Of a stretch of 64,000 nucleotides of DNA, positions 55,385 through 64,000 are shown in pieces. Position 1 is the first letter of the stretch. Every line of letters begins with the position of its first letter. Below the pieces are notes generated by a model, which searched no databases, had not been told where the DNA came from, and was given only the letters and a program-made list of their open reading frames with translations. Origin of the DNA: Vibrio methylphosphonaticus (lineage in GTDB: Bacteria; Pseudomonadota; Gammaproteobacteria; Enterobacterales; Vibrionaceae); assembly GCF_023634655.1 (NCBI RefSeq), contig NZ_JAMKMS010000004.1:62001-126000 (forward strand). The letters are read 5' to 3'. The position numbers and the translations under genes are program-made.

Positions 55385-56269
55385 TTATTGGATTCCAATG
55401 ACGGTGGAAAGCACAGCGGTTTCACCCGGTGAGACTTGCTTGCCTTGTTCTAGTGTTGAAGCATGCAGAGTGGACTCGACACATAGGAATGTTTGGTAGC
55501 CGTCGTCATTCATATCACCCATCGCTTTTGCTCCGGCAGCCCAAGGGTTCCAAAGTACGGCTGAGTTATGTCCGTGGTTCGTCACCGAAATTGAACGATT
55601 GAGCACAGTATCTTTGATAATAATGTCATGCTCTGGCGCGGTATAGACACGGTCAATGGTATCAGTAAGAACAAGCGTATTGTCGCCTTCACAGCGTTGT
55701 CCTTCGCGTAAGCCATCGATGTAACTTTGTCCCATACCCGTTACTTCGGTCGTGGTGATATCACCGACGTTGAAGTAGCTATGTAACGCACCGGAGTATG
55801 ACCATGGCTTATCATCCGTGTTAGTCATCGTTAACGTCACAGTGAGTTGGTCACTGATTTCCACATTGAGAACAAGAGAAAATAAATGTGGCCAAATTTC
55901 ACGTGTTGCGTCTGAGTCATTTAAACCAAGGCTGATTATGACACCCTGTTCGCTTTCACGATGTTCGATTAGAGACCATTCGCTGGTACGTGCAAACCCA
56001 TGGGCTGGTGCGGCAATGCGGCCAAACCAAGGCCAGCAGATAGGGATACCGCCACGTAATGCGGCTGCGCTATCATACACTGCTTCTTGACTCATCCAGA
56101 TAAGGTCATCCTGCTCAGCGGGTTGATAAGAGAGAACGTGCCCACCGTGAAGTGAGATAGCAGCTGAAGCTTTTGGGTGAATGACTCGAACAATTTTATT
56201 TTCACCACATTGAGCAATGGTGACAAAATCAGAAAGTACGGTTAGTGCAGGTAGGGAATTAAAGTCCAT
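55385..56269 (-). CDS. yeaD: D-hexose-6-phosphate mutarotase YeaD
   Basis: A 294-residue aldose-1-epimerase-like protein: GGHVLSYQP, LRGGIPICWPWFGR, HGFARTSEW, and LHSYFNVGDI with the catalytic His, then a late Glu in CVESTLHAS. It interconverts the anomers of glucose-6-phosphate. It follows gapA on the same strand, an order kept in E. coli, but a terminator lies between them, so it is expressed mainly by read-through or its own promoter. Confidence 0.92.
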   Translation of the reverse strand: MDFNSLPALTVLSDFVTIAQCGENKIVRVIHPKASAAISLHGGHVLSYQPAEQDDLIWMSQEAVYDSAAALRGGIPICWPWFGRIAAPAHGFARTSEWSLIEHRESEQGVIISLGLNDSDATREIWPHLFSLVLNVEISDQLTVTLTMTNTDDKPWSYSGALHSYFNVGDITTTEVTGMGQSYIDGLREGQRCEGDNTLVLTDTIDRVYTAPEHDIIIKDTVLNRSISVTNHGHNSAVLWNPWAAGAKAMGDMNDDGYQTFLCVESTLHASTLEQGKQVSPGETAVLSTVIGIQ

Positions 56270-56310
56270 ATTTGATACCTCAGACTAGGAATACACACTT
56301 TTCAGATACA

Positions 56311-56339
56311 AAAAAGGCGACCCTAAGAGTCGCCTTTTT
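56311..56339 (-). terminator. Terminator of gapA
   Basis: AAAAAGGCGAC (56311-56321) pairs with GTCGCCTTTTT (56329-56339), an 11-bp stem on a 7-base loop with a T-run on the minus strand. Confidence 0.92.
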
Positions 56340-56363
56340 AAAAGTTGGAACTAGCTGCTTACA

Positions 56364-57497
<1,134 letters not shown>

Positions 57498-57693
57498 TTA
57501 AGTGATTGTTTTTTGAACTTTAGTCGGGTTTCTGTAATGTTAAAATGATGTGTTTAACCTTTGTGGCGAGCTGGGTTAACATATTTGAAACAGCTTGGGT
57601 TCTACAGTTAAACAGCGTGCTACAGCAAAGTTTACTCTAGAGGAATTTCAGAGTGAATAAAATGTAGTCAATAAAAAAGGGAGTGTAAAGGTT

Positions 57694-58104
57694 GTGAGCC
57701 ATGAAAATAAAAAGGTCACTAAGACAGACGAGAGCTGGCGTGAGGCTTTAACGGACGAACAATACCGAGTATGCCGCCAACAAGGTACGGAAGCCCCTTT
57801 TTCTGGGACGCTGCTGCATAATAAAGAGACAGGACGGTATTGTTGTACTTGCTGCGGTTCAGCGTTGTTTGAATCAGAAAATAAGTATGATTCAGGGTGC
57901 GGCTGGCCAAGCTTTGATGCCCCGTTAAACAGCGATGCCATTCGCTATTTAGATGACACAAGTCACGGAATGCAAAGAATAGAAATACGTTGTAGCACAT
58001 GTGATAGTCATTTAGGGCATGTATTTGAAGATGGTCCGAAAACAACGGGTGAAAGGTATTGTGTGAATTCTGTGTCGTTAATTTTCAACAAAACTGAAAG
58101 TTAA
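57694..58104 (+). CDS. msrB: Methionine-R-sulfoxide reductase MsrB
   Basis: A 136-residue thiol enzyme that repairs methionine-R-sulfoxide. The zinc-binding CxxC pairs (CTCCG and [10 protein letters not shown]) and the catalytic RYCVNSVSL are present, with [10 protein letters not shown] as the substrate groove. The start is a GTG at 57694 with GGGAG ten bases upstream; no in-frame ATG exists nearby. Divergent from gapA, as in E. coli. Confidence 0.94.
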   Translation: MSHENKKVTKTDESWREALTDEQYRVCRQQGTEAPFSGTLLHNKETGRYCCTCCGSALFESENKYDSGCGWPSFDAPLNSDAIRYLDDTSHGMQRIEIRCSTCDSHLGHVFEDGPKTTGERYCVNSVSLIFNKTES

Positions 58105-58200
58105 GACAAATTTTTTGATGTGGGATGTATCATTATTACAGGTAGATGGAAGCTATGAAAAATAGGCAAACGCGAATTTCTCATAGCATTCGGTGGTCGT

Positions 58201-59022
58201 TTAAAGATTGATTGTCGCGAGTTGACGAGTAAATTCACCCGCTCTTAATGATGAGGTAATAGACTGTGCCTGTGCATCTAATCGCTTGTATTCATCGTTG
58301 TTAAAGGCAAACATTCGTTTTAACTCTGTATTGGTAACGACAGGAACCCCTTGTTGCTTACCCACCATTGTCCACAGGTATGATTCATGTGTCTTTGATA
58401 ACGCATAACTGACGCTAGCAAGCGACTTGATAGCGTCGTTATTAATATGGCCATCGCTAGAGAGCTCTAAAGAATGCAATAGTAACTCGTAGGTTTTGGG
58501 CTTGTCTCTTGATATGTAGTGAGTAGCGAGCGCATATTGCATCGCAGAGGTTTCAAGTGAAGGCTGACCTTCCATCGCTAAAAACCGTCGCTTCGCGGTG
58601 GAGTCGCCAGTTTCACTCCATAAAAAGTACAATGTTTCAGGCGCTTGTGATGGAGCGAGCTCTGTATTTATACGCTCCTGTTCGTTTATTGCATACATGA
58701 GAGCATTGAAGCGCTTTTCTTTTAATGCCGCCTGCTCGATAGGCTGTATTTGTGATGCCAATTCAAGGCACTTACGGTATTCCTTAATTAAGTAATACTC
58801 TTGTATTTGAGAAGCGTCACTTTGGGGAGCATCTAACGCCTCATAACGATGCCAGATCAAGTCTGTGCGAATGATGCGGCATTGCCCGTCATTGACATTT
58901 AATGAAGAACATTGCAACGAGGGTTCAGATAAACATACCTGATCAGTGTTTTTGCGAGATTCAAAGCAACCGGTCAATAGACTGCTAGATGTTAGTAAGA
59001 GTATAGCGTAATGTAATTTCAT
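58201..59022 (-). CDS. DUF2989-type lipoprotein
   Basis: A 273-residue lipoprotein: lipobox LLTGC in MKLHYAILLLTSSSLLTGCFES. The mature part has conserved cysteines (VCLSEPSLQCSSLNVNDGQCR) and helical TPR/Sel1-like segments (LYFLWSETGDSTAKRRFLAMEG, AMQYALATHYISRDKPKTYELLLHSL). I associate this with DUF2989, uncharacterised in Vibrio. Start 59022 gives a proper signal peptide. Divergent from yeaC, a constant neighbour. Confidence 0.7.
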   Translation of the reverse strand: MKLHYAILLLTSSSLLTGCFESRKNTDQVCLSEPSLQCSSLNVNDGQCRIIRTDLIWHRYEALDAPQSDASQIQEYYLIKEYRKCLELASQIQPIEQAALKEKRFNALMYAINEQERINTELAPSQAPETLYFLWSETGDSTAKRRFLAMEGQPSLETSAMQYALATHYISRDKPKTYELLLHSLELSSDGHINNDAIKSLASVSYALSKTHESYLWTMVGKQQGVPVVTNTELKRMFAFNNDEYKRLDAQAQSITSSLRAGEFTRQLATINL

Positions 59023-59165
59023 TAATTTACTTGTGATCAGAGGCACTGATTTATTGAGCTCAACTTGACTCAGTGTAACATCAGGTTATGGTTCGAGTAA
59101 GGAATTAACCTCGCAGAACGGTGCTTTTGCGAGATAGAGATAAAGAATAAATAAGAAGGTTCAGG

Positions 59166-59450
59166 ATGGATGTAGAGCAACTTTTAAGTGCGATGACGCC
59201 AGATGTTTACGATCGACTTCTTTATGCGTGTGAAACCGGTCGCTGGCCTGAAGGAAGCGTATTATCGCAAGAACAGAAAGATTCATGTATGCAGGCTGTC
59301 ATGCTGTATCAGTCAAAATATAATGTTGATCCCCAACACATGTCGGTAGCAGCGGGCGGAGAGATCGCATTCAAATCTAAGACGGAACTAAAGAAACAGT
59401 TTTCAGCGCAACAGGAAGATATTGTACGCGTTAAAGTTGCTGAGGATTAA
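59166..59450 (+). CDS. yeaC: DUF1315 family protein YeaC
   Basis: A 94-residue cytosolic protein. The family block MTPDVYDRLLYACETGRWPEG followed by LSQEQKDSCMQAVMLYQSKYN and HMSV is clear and matches E. coli YeaC (90). Function unknown. The final codons Val-Ala-Glu-Asp-stop are the first unit of a four-copy tandem repeat that continues past the stop. Confidence 0.9.
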   Translation: MDVEQLLSAMTPDVYDRLLYACETGRWPEGSVLSQEQKDSCMQAVMLYQSKYNVDPQHMSVAAGGEIAFKSKTELKKQFSAQQEDIVRVKVAED

Positions 59451-59495
59451 GTTGCCGAGGATTAAGTCGCTGAGGATTAAGCCGCAGCGGATTAA
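59436..59495 (+). repeat. 15-base tandem repeat spanning the yeaC stop
   Basis: Four contiguous 15-base units (59436, 59451, 59466, 59481), each ending GGATTAA. Unit 1 codes for the yeaC C terminus VAED-stop. Units 2 and 3 also read VAED-stop in frame, differing from unit 1 only at third codon positions; unit 4 reads AAAD-stop. Confidence 0.92.
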
Positions 59496-59538
59496 ACAAT
59501 AGAAAACTGGTGTTCATACAGCGCTAGCCAGTAAGTAC

Positions 59539-59566
59539 AAAAAAGGGACCGAATGGTCCCTTTTTT
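59539..59566. terminator. Bidirectional terminator between yeaC and the SulP gene
   Basis: AAAAAAGGGACC (59539-59550), loop GAAT, GGTCCCTTTTTT (59555-59566): a 12-bp symmetric stem serving both convergent genes. Confidence 0.93.
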
Positions 59567-59594
59567 AAATTTGTGATAAGACGATTAAGCGAGC

Positions 59595-61154
59595 TTAGCC
59601 AGCGAGAAGGTCCGTCGCCACTTTGTAGCTTGGGTCTTCTTTTACGTTAATTTCAACTAAGCTACCTGCTTTATCCAACAAGGCACGACAATCGGGACTT
59701 AGGTGTCGTAGATGCAACGTTTTGCCTACTGTTGTGTAGCGCTCGGCAAGAGTTTCAATTGCTTCGATAGCAGAGTGGTCCGCTACACGAGATTGAGCAA
59801 AATCAACGATTACATCTTGTGGATCATTTTTCGCGTCAAACAACTCTAAGAAATTAGCGGCTGAACCAAAGAAAATAGGGCCGTTAATCTTGTATTCCTT
59901 TGAGCCTTCTTCGTTGATATGGCTGCTTGCATAGATATGCTTTGCGTGTTCCCACGCAAACATCAGAGCAGACACAACCACACCAATTGCCACGGCTACC
60001 GCAAGATCCGTTAATACGGTTACAACGGTTACAAGCACAATAACAAAGAAGTCTTGTTTAGGTACGCGACGTGCAAGTTTGAACGTTGCCCACTCAAAGG
60101 TACCAATCACCACCATGAACATTACCCCCACTAGCGCCGCTAGAGGAATCATTTCAATCATGGCAGAAGCAAAGAGAATGAAGAACAGCAGTGCACTTGC
60201 GGCTACGATGCCAGATAGACGACCGCGACCACCAGAGTTTACGTTGATCATTGATTGACCGATCATCGCACAGCCACCCATCGCACCAAACACAGAACAT
60301 GTAACGTTAGCTAGACCTTGACCCACACATTCACGGTTAGATTGACCACGAGTATTAGTCATTTCATCGAGAACCGTTAGCGTTAGTAGTGACTCAATTA
60401 AGCCAATTGCTGCCAAGATAATCGCGTATGGAAGGATAATATTGAACGTTTCTAATGTGAACGGAACCGAAGGAATCGAGAACGTCGGCAGCGAGCCAGC
60501 CAATGTAGCTGTGACATCTCCAGACATCGTTCTTAGGAAATCCACAACCGTGCGAGTTTCAAGGCCTAATAGATGAACTAATGCGGTTACCGCAACAATC
60601 GCGACTAACGATGAAGGTACCGCAGTGGTCAGTTTTGGTAGGAAATGAATGATAGCCATGGTAAGAGCGACAAGACCCAACATGATAATCATTTGGCCTT
60701 GCGGTAACCATGTCATCGCGCCAGTTAAGTCGGGTGCTTTAAATTGTCCCATTTGAGCGAGGAAAATCACAATGGCAAGACCATTTACAAACCCAATCAT
60801 TACTGGATGTGGCACCATTCGAATGAATTTGCCCAGTTTGAATAGACCTGCAGTGATTTGCAAAAAACCAGCAAACATGACGGCGGCAAAGAGATACTGA
60901 ACGCCGTGAGTCGCCACTAGGCTCACCATCACAACGGCCATTGCACCAGTAGCACCGGAAATCATGCCAGGGCGACCACCAAAGATTGAGGTGATTAGAC
61001 CGACAATAAAGGCGGCGTAAAGACCTACCATTGGATCAACACCCGCTACGAAGGCAAATGCAACCGCTTCAGGAACTAACGCTAAGGCTACAGTGAGTCC
61101 CGATAACACATCGTTTTTAACCGAGTGTTTTGAAAATTGTGGAAATTCAAACAT
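59595..61154 (-). CDS. SulP/SLC26-family anion transporter
   Basis: A 519-residue transporter. Membrane part of about 14 helices with [33 protein letters not shown] and [14 protein letters not shown] near the start and [39 protein letters not shown] in the middle; a C-terminal STAS domain (about 415-515: [38 protein letters not shown]). SulP proteins carry sulfate, bicarbonate or dicarboxylates with Na+ or H+. Substrate not decidable here. ATG 61154 preferred over a TTG three codons upstream; ribosome site weak. Confidence 0.88.
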   Translation of the reverse strand: MFEFPQFSKHSVKNDVLSGLTVALALVPEAVAFAFVAGVDPMVGLYAAFIVGLITSIFGGRPGMISGATGAMAVVMVSLVATHGVQYLFAAVMFAGFLQITAGLFKLGKFIRMVPHPVMIGFVNGLAIVIFLAQMGQFKAPDLTGAMTWLPQGQMIIMLGLVALTMAIIHFLPKLTTAVPSSLVAIVAVTALVHLLGLETRTVVDFLRTMSGDVTATLAGSLPTFSIPSVPFTLETFNIILPYAIILAAIGLIESLLTLTVLDEMTNTRGQSNRECVGQGLANVTCSVFGAMGGCAMIGQSMINVNSGGRGRLSGIVAASALLFFILFASAMIEMIPLAALVGVMFMVVIGTFEWATFKLARRVPKQDFFVIVLVTVVTVLTDLAVAVAIGVVVSALMFAWEHAKHIYASSHINEEGSKEYKINGPIFFGSAANFLELFDAKNDPQDVIVDFAQSRVADHSAIEAIETLAERYTTVGKTLHLRHLSPDCRALLDKAGSLVEINVKEDPSYKVATDLLAG

Positions 61155-61399
61155 ATGATTCAATTCAATAGTTGTGTTGGATTAACATCCATTCCAAACA
61201 GCGCAAGTGACGATATGATTAAAAAGGGGTATTGCAGCAAGAAACACGGCAATTCAAAGCTAATTACAATCATTATCGGTATGTCATAAGACAGCGATAG
61301 GGCGTATTGGTAATGAAACGTACGAAGTTCCGCATGCTACAGAAATGTGAGGAGAAGTTCAATAATGAAAGGAAATGTGTATGAATTAAACGAGTCAAA

Positions 61400-61427
61400 A
61401 AAATGGGTTGCCAAGGCAACCCATTTT
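61400..61427 (-). terminator. Terminator of rne
   Basis: AAAATGGGTTGCC (61400-61412) and GGCAACCCATTTT (61415-61427) form the stem, about 60 bases past the rne stop. The remaining bases from 61155 to 61399 must hold the SulP promoter; nothing specific recognised. Confidence 0.88.
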
Positions 61428-61485
61428 ATTTATTTCTACTCACACTCTAATGCTGACGCATGATGAGTGTTTAACCGATTGGTTA

Positions 61486-64000
61486 TTAATAGTTAGGTTT
61501 AGTCGTTGCTGCACCTGCAGAACTTCTCGCTACCTGACTACCAGCACCTTTCGGTGTGTAACGTTCTGTTCTGAAAGCTGCTGCTTTAACTTCAATGTCA
61601 CCTAACTCAGCAACGCCCGGTGCTTTTGCCATCGCTGCAGTAGCGTGACCTTTAAAGCTCGATTTTGTTATAGCTTGCTTAGGTGCTTGAGCCGGTGCTT
61701 GTGCAGGTTTCTTAACGACAGGAGTAACGTCGACAGTGACTTTTTCTGCTTGTGTAACCGCTGGTTCGTTAACCACAGGGGCTTCCGTTACCTTGTTTTC
61801 AGCAGCTTTAGTTTCAGTAACCTTATTTTCAACAACGCGAGTCTCAGTTGCTGTCACTTCAGCTACTGGAGCCTCAGCTACTGGAGTCTCAACTACTGGA
61901 GTTTCGACAACTGGCGTTTCTAGGATTACGGCTTGGTTTGTCACTGTTGCTTCAACGACAGCAGAACTTAGGATAATGACTTTGCCCATCGCCATTTCTG
62001 GACGAGCAACACCTGAAGTAATGATTGACGCTGTAACAGAGCTTGCCGCTTCCTGTTGAGCTTTCTTAGGGGCTGGCTTAATGATGCCATAGCTTGGCAT
62101 TACTTTACCCATGGCCATCTCTGGAGATGCCACACCACCTTTTCTTAGTCTAAACGGGTTAGGACGACGATCACGACCACGACGACGGCGTTGACCACTG
62201 GCGCGCAAGTGACGAGGTGAACGGCGGTTACGACGTTGCTTACCCTCTTCTTTTGCTGCGGGTGTATCAGTAGTTTGTGTATCAACAACGGCATCAACGG
62301 TTTTCGCAACTTGTGTCGCTTTCTCGTTCTGAGCTTTTAAGTTTTCCGTTTCTTGAGCAATCACTTCAACGTCTTGTTGAGCGTTTTGATCTTTAGTGCG
62401 GATTTGTTTAGTCAGTTTACGACGTTGACGGCGTTCTTTGATCTTCGCTGTCTTTTCTTCAGTACGTGGTGCTTTTTCTTGCGTACGAGGCGCTGCTTTC
62501 TCAGCTTGCACATCAGCCGCTATTTGTTGACCTTGCTCTGCAACCTTCGATTTGCCATTAGACTCATCACTCTTTTTGTTGCGACGGTCTTGAGGTTTGT
62601 TACGACGATTTTGCGACTTGCGCGGCTCTTGAGCTGTTTCGTTTTGCTCTTTTGCTGCGTCGTTGTCTTGTGGTTTATTGCGACGATTTTTGTTGCGATC
62701 GTTATCACGTGAATCGCGGTCATTGCGATTATCACGGTTATTACGACGACGCTGATCATTGCGATTGTTACGACGGGGCTTATCACCACGTGGCTTTTCT
62801 TCTTTCTTTGGTTCAGCCGTCTCTTTCTTCGGTTCTTCTGAACTAGCAAAGAATGCACTAATAGCAGAGAAGAAGCGTGAAACTAGACCAGGTTTGTTGC
62901 TTTCAGGCGCTACTTCAGCTTTTGCTGCAGGTTTAGGTGCAACAGGTGCGGGTGTAGCGAAGCCTTGAACGGCTGGCTGCTCAATCTTACGAGGTTTAAT
63001 TTCAGATTCTGGCGCTTCTTTACTTTCTGCTTCTTTAAGCGCATCAATCTTCTTAGGAAGTAAGTAAGAAAGTAGGTCGTGTTCTTCACCATCACGGACA
63101 CGGATTACCTCAAAGTGAGGGGTTTCCATATCTGAATCTGGCACGACAGTAATTTTAACTTCTTGAACGCGTTCAATGTGATTAACAGAGCGACGCTTTT
63201 CATTAAGAAGGTAGGAAGCAATAGGGACGGGAACAATTGCCAGAACTTGGCAAGTATTGTCTTTAAGTGCTTCTTCTTCAATTAAACGAAGAACAGACAG
63301 CGCGAGAGATTCATTGTCACGAACGACACCAGTACCTGTACAACGTGGACAAATATGGTGGCTTGCTTCAGCGAGTGACGGGCTCAAGCGTTGACGAGAC
63401 ATTTCTAATAGACCGAAACGCGAGATACGACCAATCTGAACACGAGCGCGGTCAATACGAACGGCTTCACGTAGTCGGTTTTCAACTTCTCGTTGGTGAC
63501 GAACTGGCGTCATATCGATAAAGTCGATAACGACTAGACCACCAAGGTCTCGTAGACGAAGTTGGCGAGCAATTTCATCTGCGGCTTCTAAGTTAGTATT
63601 CAGCGCGGTTTCTTCGATGTCACTGCCTTTTGTTGCACGAGCAGAGTTGATATCGATAGAAGTTAAGGCTTCTGTTGGGTCAATAACGATTGAGCCGCCA
63701 GATGGTAGACGAACTTCGCGTTGGAACGCTGATTCGATTTGGCTTTCAATTTGGTAATGGCTAAACAGCGGAACTTCACCATCGTATTTTTTAACACGGC
63801 TAACAAAATCTGGGCGTACATGCTCAATGTGTTGCTTTGCGCGTTCGTAAATGGTGTTGCTATCAATCAAGATTTCACCAATATCACGACGTAAGTAATC
63901 GCGTAGAGCACGGACAATGACGTTGCTCTCTTGGTGAATTAGGAACGGTGCTGGGTTAGCGTCTGCGGCGTTTTTAATATTGCCCCAGTTGTTTAGAAGG
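61486..64000 (-). CDS. rne: Ribonuclease E, 5' part outside the window
   Basis: The last 837 codons of RNase E; the N-terminal S1 region and part of the RNase H-like domain lie beyond the right edge. Visible are the 5'-sensor/DNase I-like core LPSGGSIVIDPTEALTSIDINS (catalytic Asp), LVVIDFIDMTPVRHQR (second Asp), the Zn-link CPRCTGTG and the small domain. The C-terminal half is a disordered scaffold: an amphipathic membrane segment (SRFFSAISAFFAS), Arg-rich RNA-binding blocks (RRNNRNDQRRRNN), Glu/Val/Pro repeats and two copies of PEMAMGKV (61978-62001, 62101-62124). It starts mRNA decay and processes rRNA and 3'-UTR sRNAs such as FarS. Confidence 0.97.
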   Translation of the reverse strand, partial: LLNNWGNIKNAADANPAPFLIHQESNVIVRALRDYLRRDIGEILIDSNTIYERAKQHIEHVRPDFVSRVKKYDGEVPLFSHYQIESQIESAFQREVRLPSGGSIVIDPTEALTSIDINSARATKGSDIEETALNTNLEAADEIARQLRLRDLGGLVVIDFIDMTPVRHQREVENRLREAVRIDRARVQIGRISRFGLLEMSRQRLSPSLAEASHHICPRCTGTGVVRDNESLALSVLRLIEEEALKDNTCQVLAIVPVPIASYLLNEKRRSVNHIERVQEVKITVVPDSDMETPHFEVIRVRDGEEHDLLSYLLPKKIDALKEAESKEAPESEIKPRKIEQPAVQGFATPAPVAPKPAAKAEVAPESNKPGLVSRFFSAISAFFASSEEPKKETAEPKKEEKPRGDKPRRNNRNDQRRRNNRDNRNDRDSRDNDRNKNRRNKPQDNDAAKEQNETAQEPRKSQNRRNKPQDRRNKKSDESNGKSKVAEQGQQIAADVQAEKAAPRTQEKAPRTEEKTAKIKERRQRRKLTKQIRTKDQNAQQDVEVIAQETENLKAQNEKATQVAKTVDAVVDTQTTDTPAAKEEGKQRRNRRSPRHLRASGQRRRRGRDRRPNPFRLRKGGVASPEMAMGKVMPSYGIIKPAPKKAQQEAASSVTASIITSGVARPEMAMGKVIILSSAVVEATVTNQAVILETPVVETPVVETPVAEAPVAEVTATETRVVENKVTETKAAENKVTEAPVVNEPAVTQAEKVTVDVTPVVKKPAQAPAQAPKQAITKSSFKGHATAAMAKAPGVAELGDIEVKAAAFRTERYTPKGAGSQVARSSAGAATTKPNY

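Overview
This window is ordinary chromosome from a marine gammaproteobacterium, almost certainly a Vibrio or close relative. The evidence is gene order: mnmC/fabB-pdxB-asd-fimV(hubP)-truA-accD-folC-dedD-cvpA-purF, then ybaN-apt-dnaX-ybaB-recR, then rlmA-yeaD-gapA/msrB and rne, all with Vibrio-like proteins. No prophage, insertion sequence, CRISPR array, rRNA or tRNA gene was seen.

Layout. 1-7200: a truncated secreted-protein gene, then a glycerol-3-phosphate/glycerophosphodiester uptake locus (ugpB-A-E-C plus a HAD phosphatase on the minus strand; ugpQ and a DeoR-type regulator divergent on plus). 7500-14600: a murein L,D-transpeptidase-like protein, a NIT-type chemoreceptor, an RhlE-type helicase, a NorM-type MATE pump, a 38-residue membrane peptide not previously called by length, and dgkA. 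14600-19200: a DUF4056-like protein, an orphan periplasmic binding protein and mnmC. 19300-33800: fabB with a structured 3' UTR that matches the position of the Vibrio sRNA FarS, pdxB-asd, the very acidic polar-hub protein FimV/HubP, truA, accD, folC, dedD and the PurR-controlled cvpA-purF pair. 33850-41000: a LysR regulator, an RssB-like response regulator, a 43-residue membrane peptide with ybaN, then apt-dnaX-ybaB-recR; dnaX carries a complete programmed -1 frameshift signal. 41000-50800: aqpZ, a small unknown protein, an MFS pump, two Cys-cluster proteins (YkgJ and YcgN types), and a LysR-controlled sugar-acid uptake cluster: SSS symporter, hexapeptide acyltransferase and a cytoplasmic heparinase II/III-like lyase. 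50800-64000: BCCT transporter, unknown small protein, ChaN lipoprotein, rlmA, yeaD, gapA, msrB, DUF2989 lipoprotein, yeaC, a SulP transporter and most of RNase E (5' end outside the window).

The window is mostly core metabolism. The less ordinary material is: the fabB 3' UTR RNA, the dnaX frameshift element, three genes whose 3' ends carry fresh short tandem duplications (aqpZ, the lyase, yeaC), the symporter-acyltransferase-lyase cluster, operator-like dyads near the ugp, chemoreceptor and LysR genes, and two or three micro-proteins. Starts were moved inward from the longest reading frame wherever a ribosome binding site, family length or overlap argued for it. All family calls are by reading the protein, without database search.
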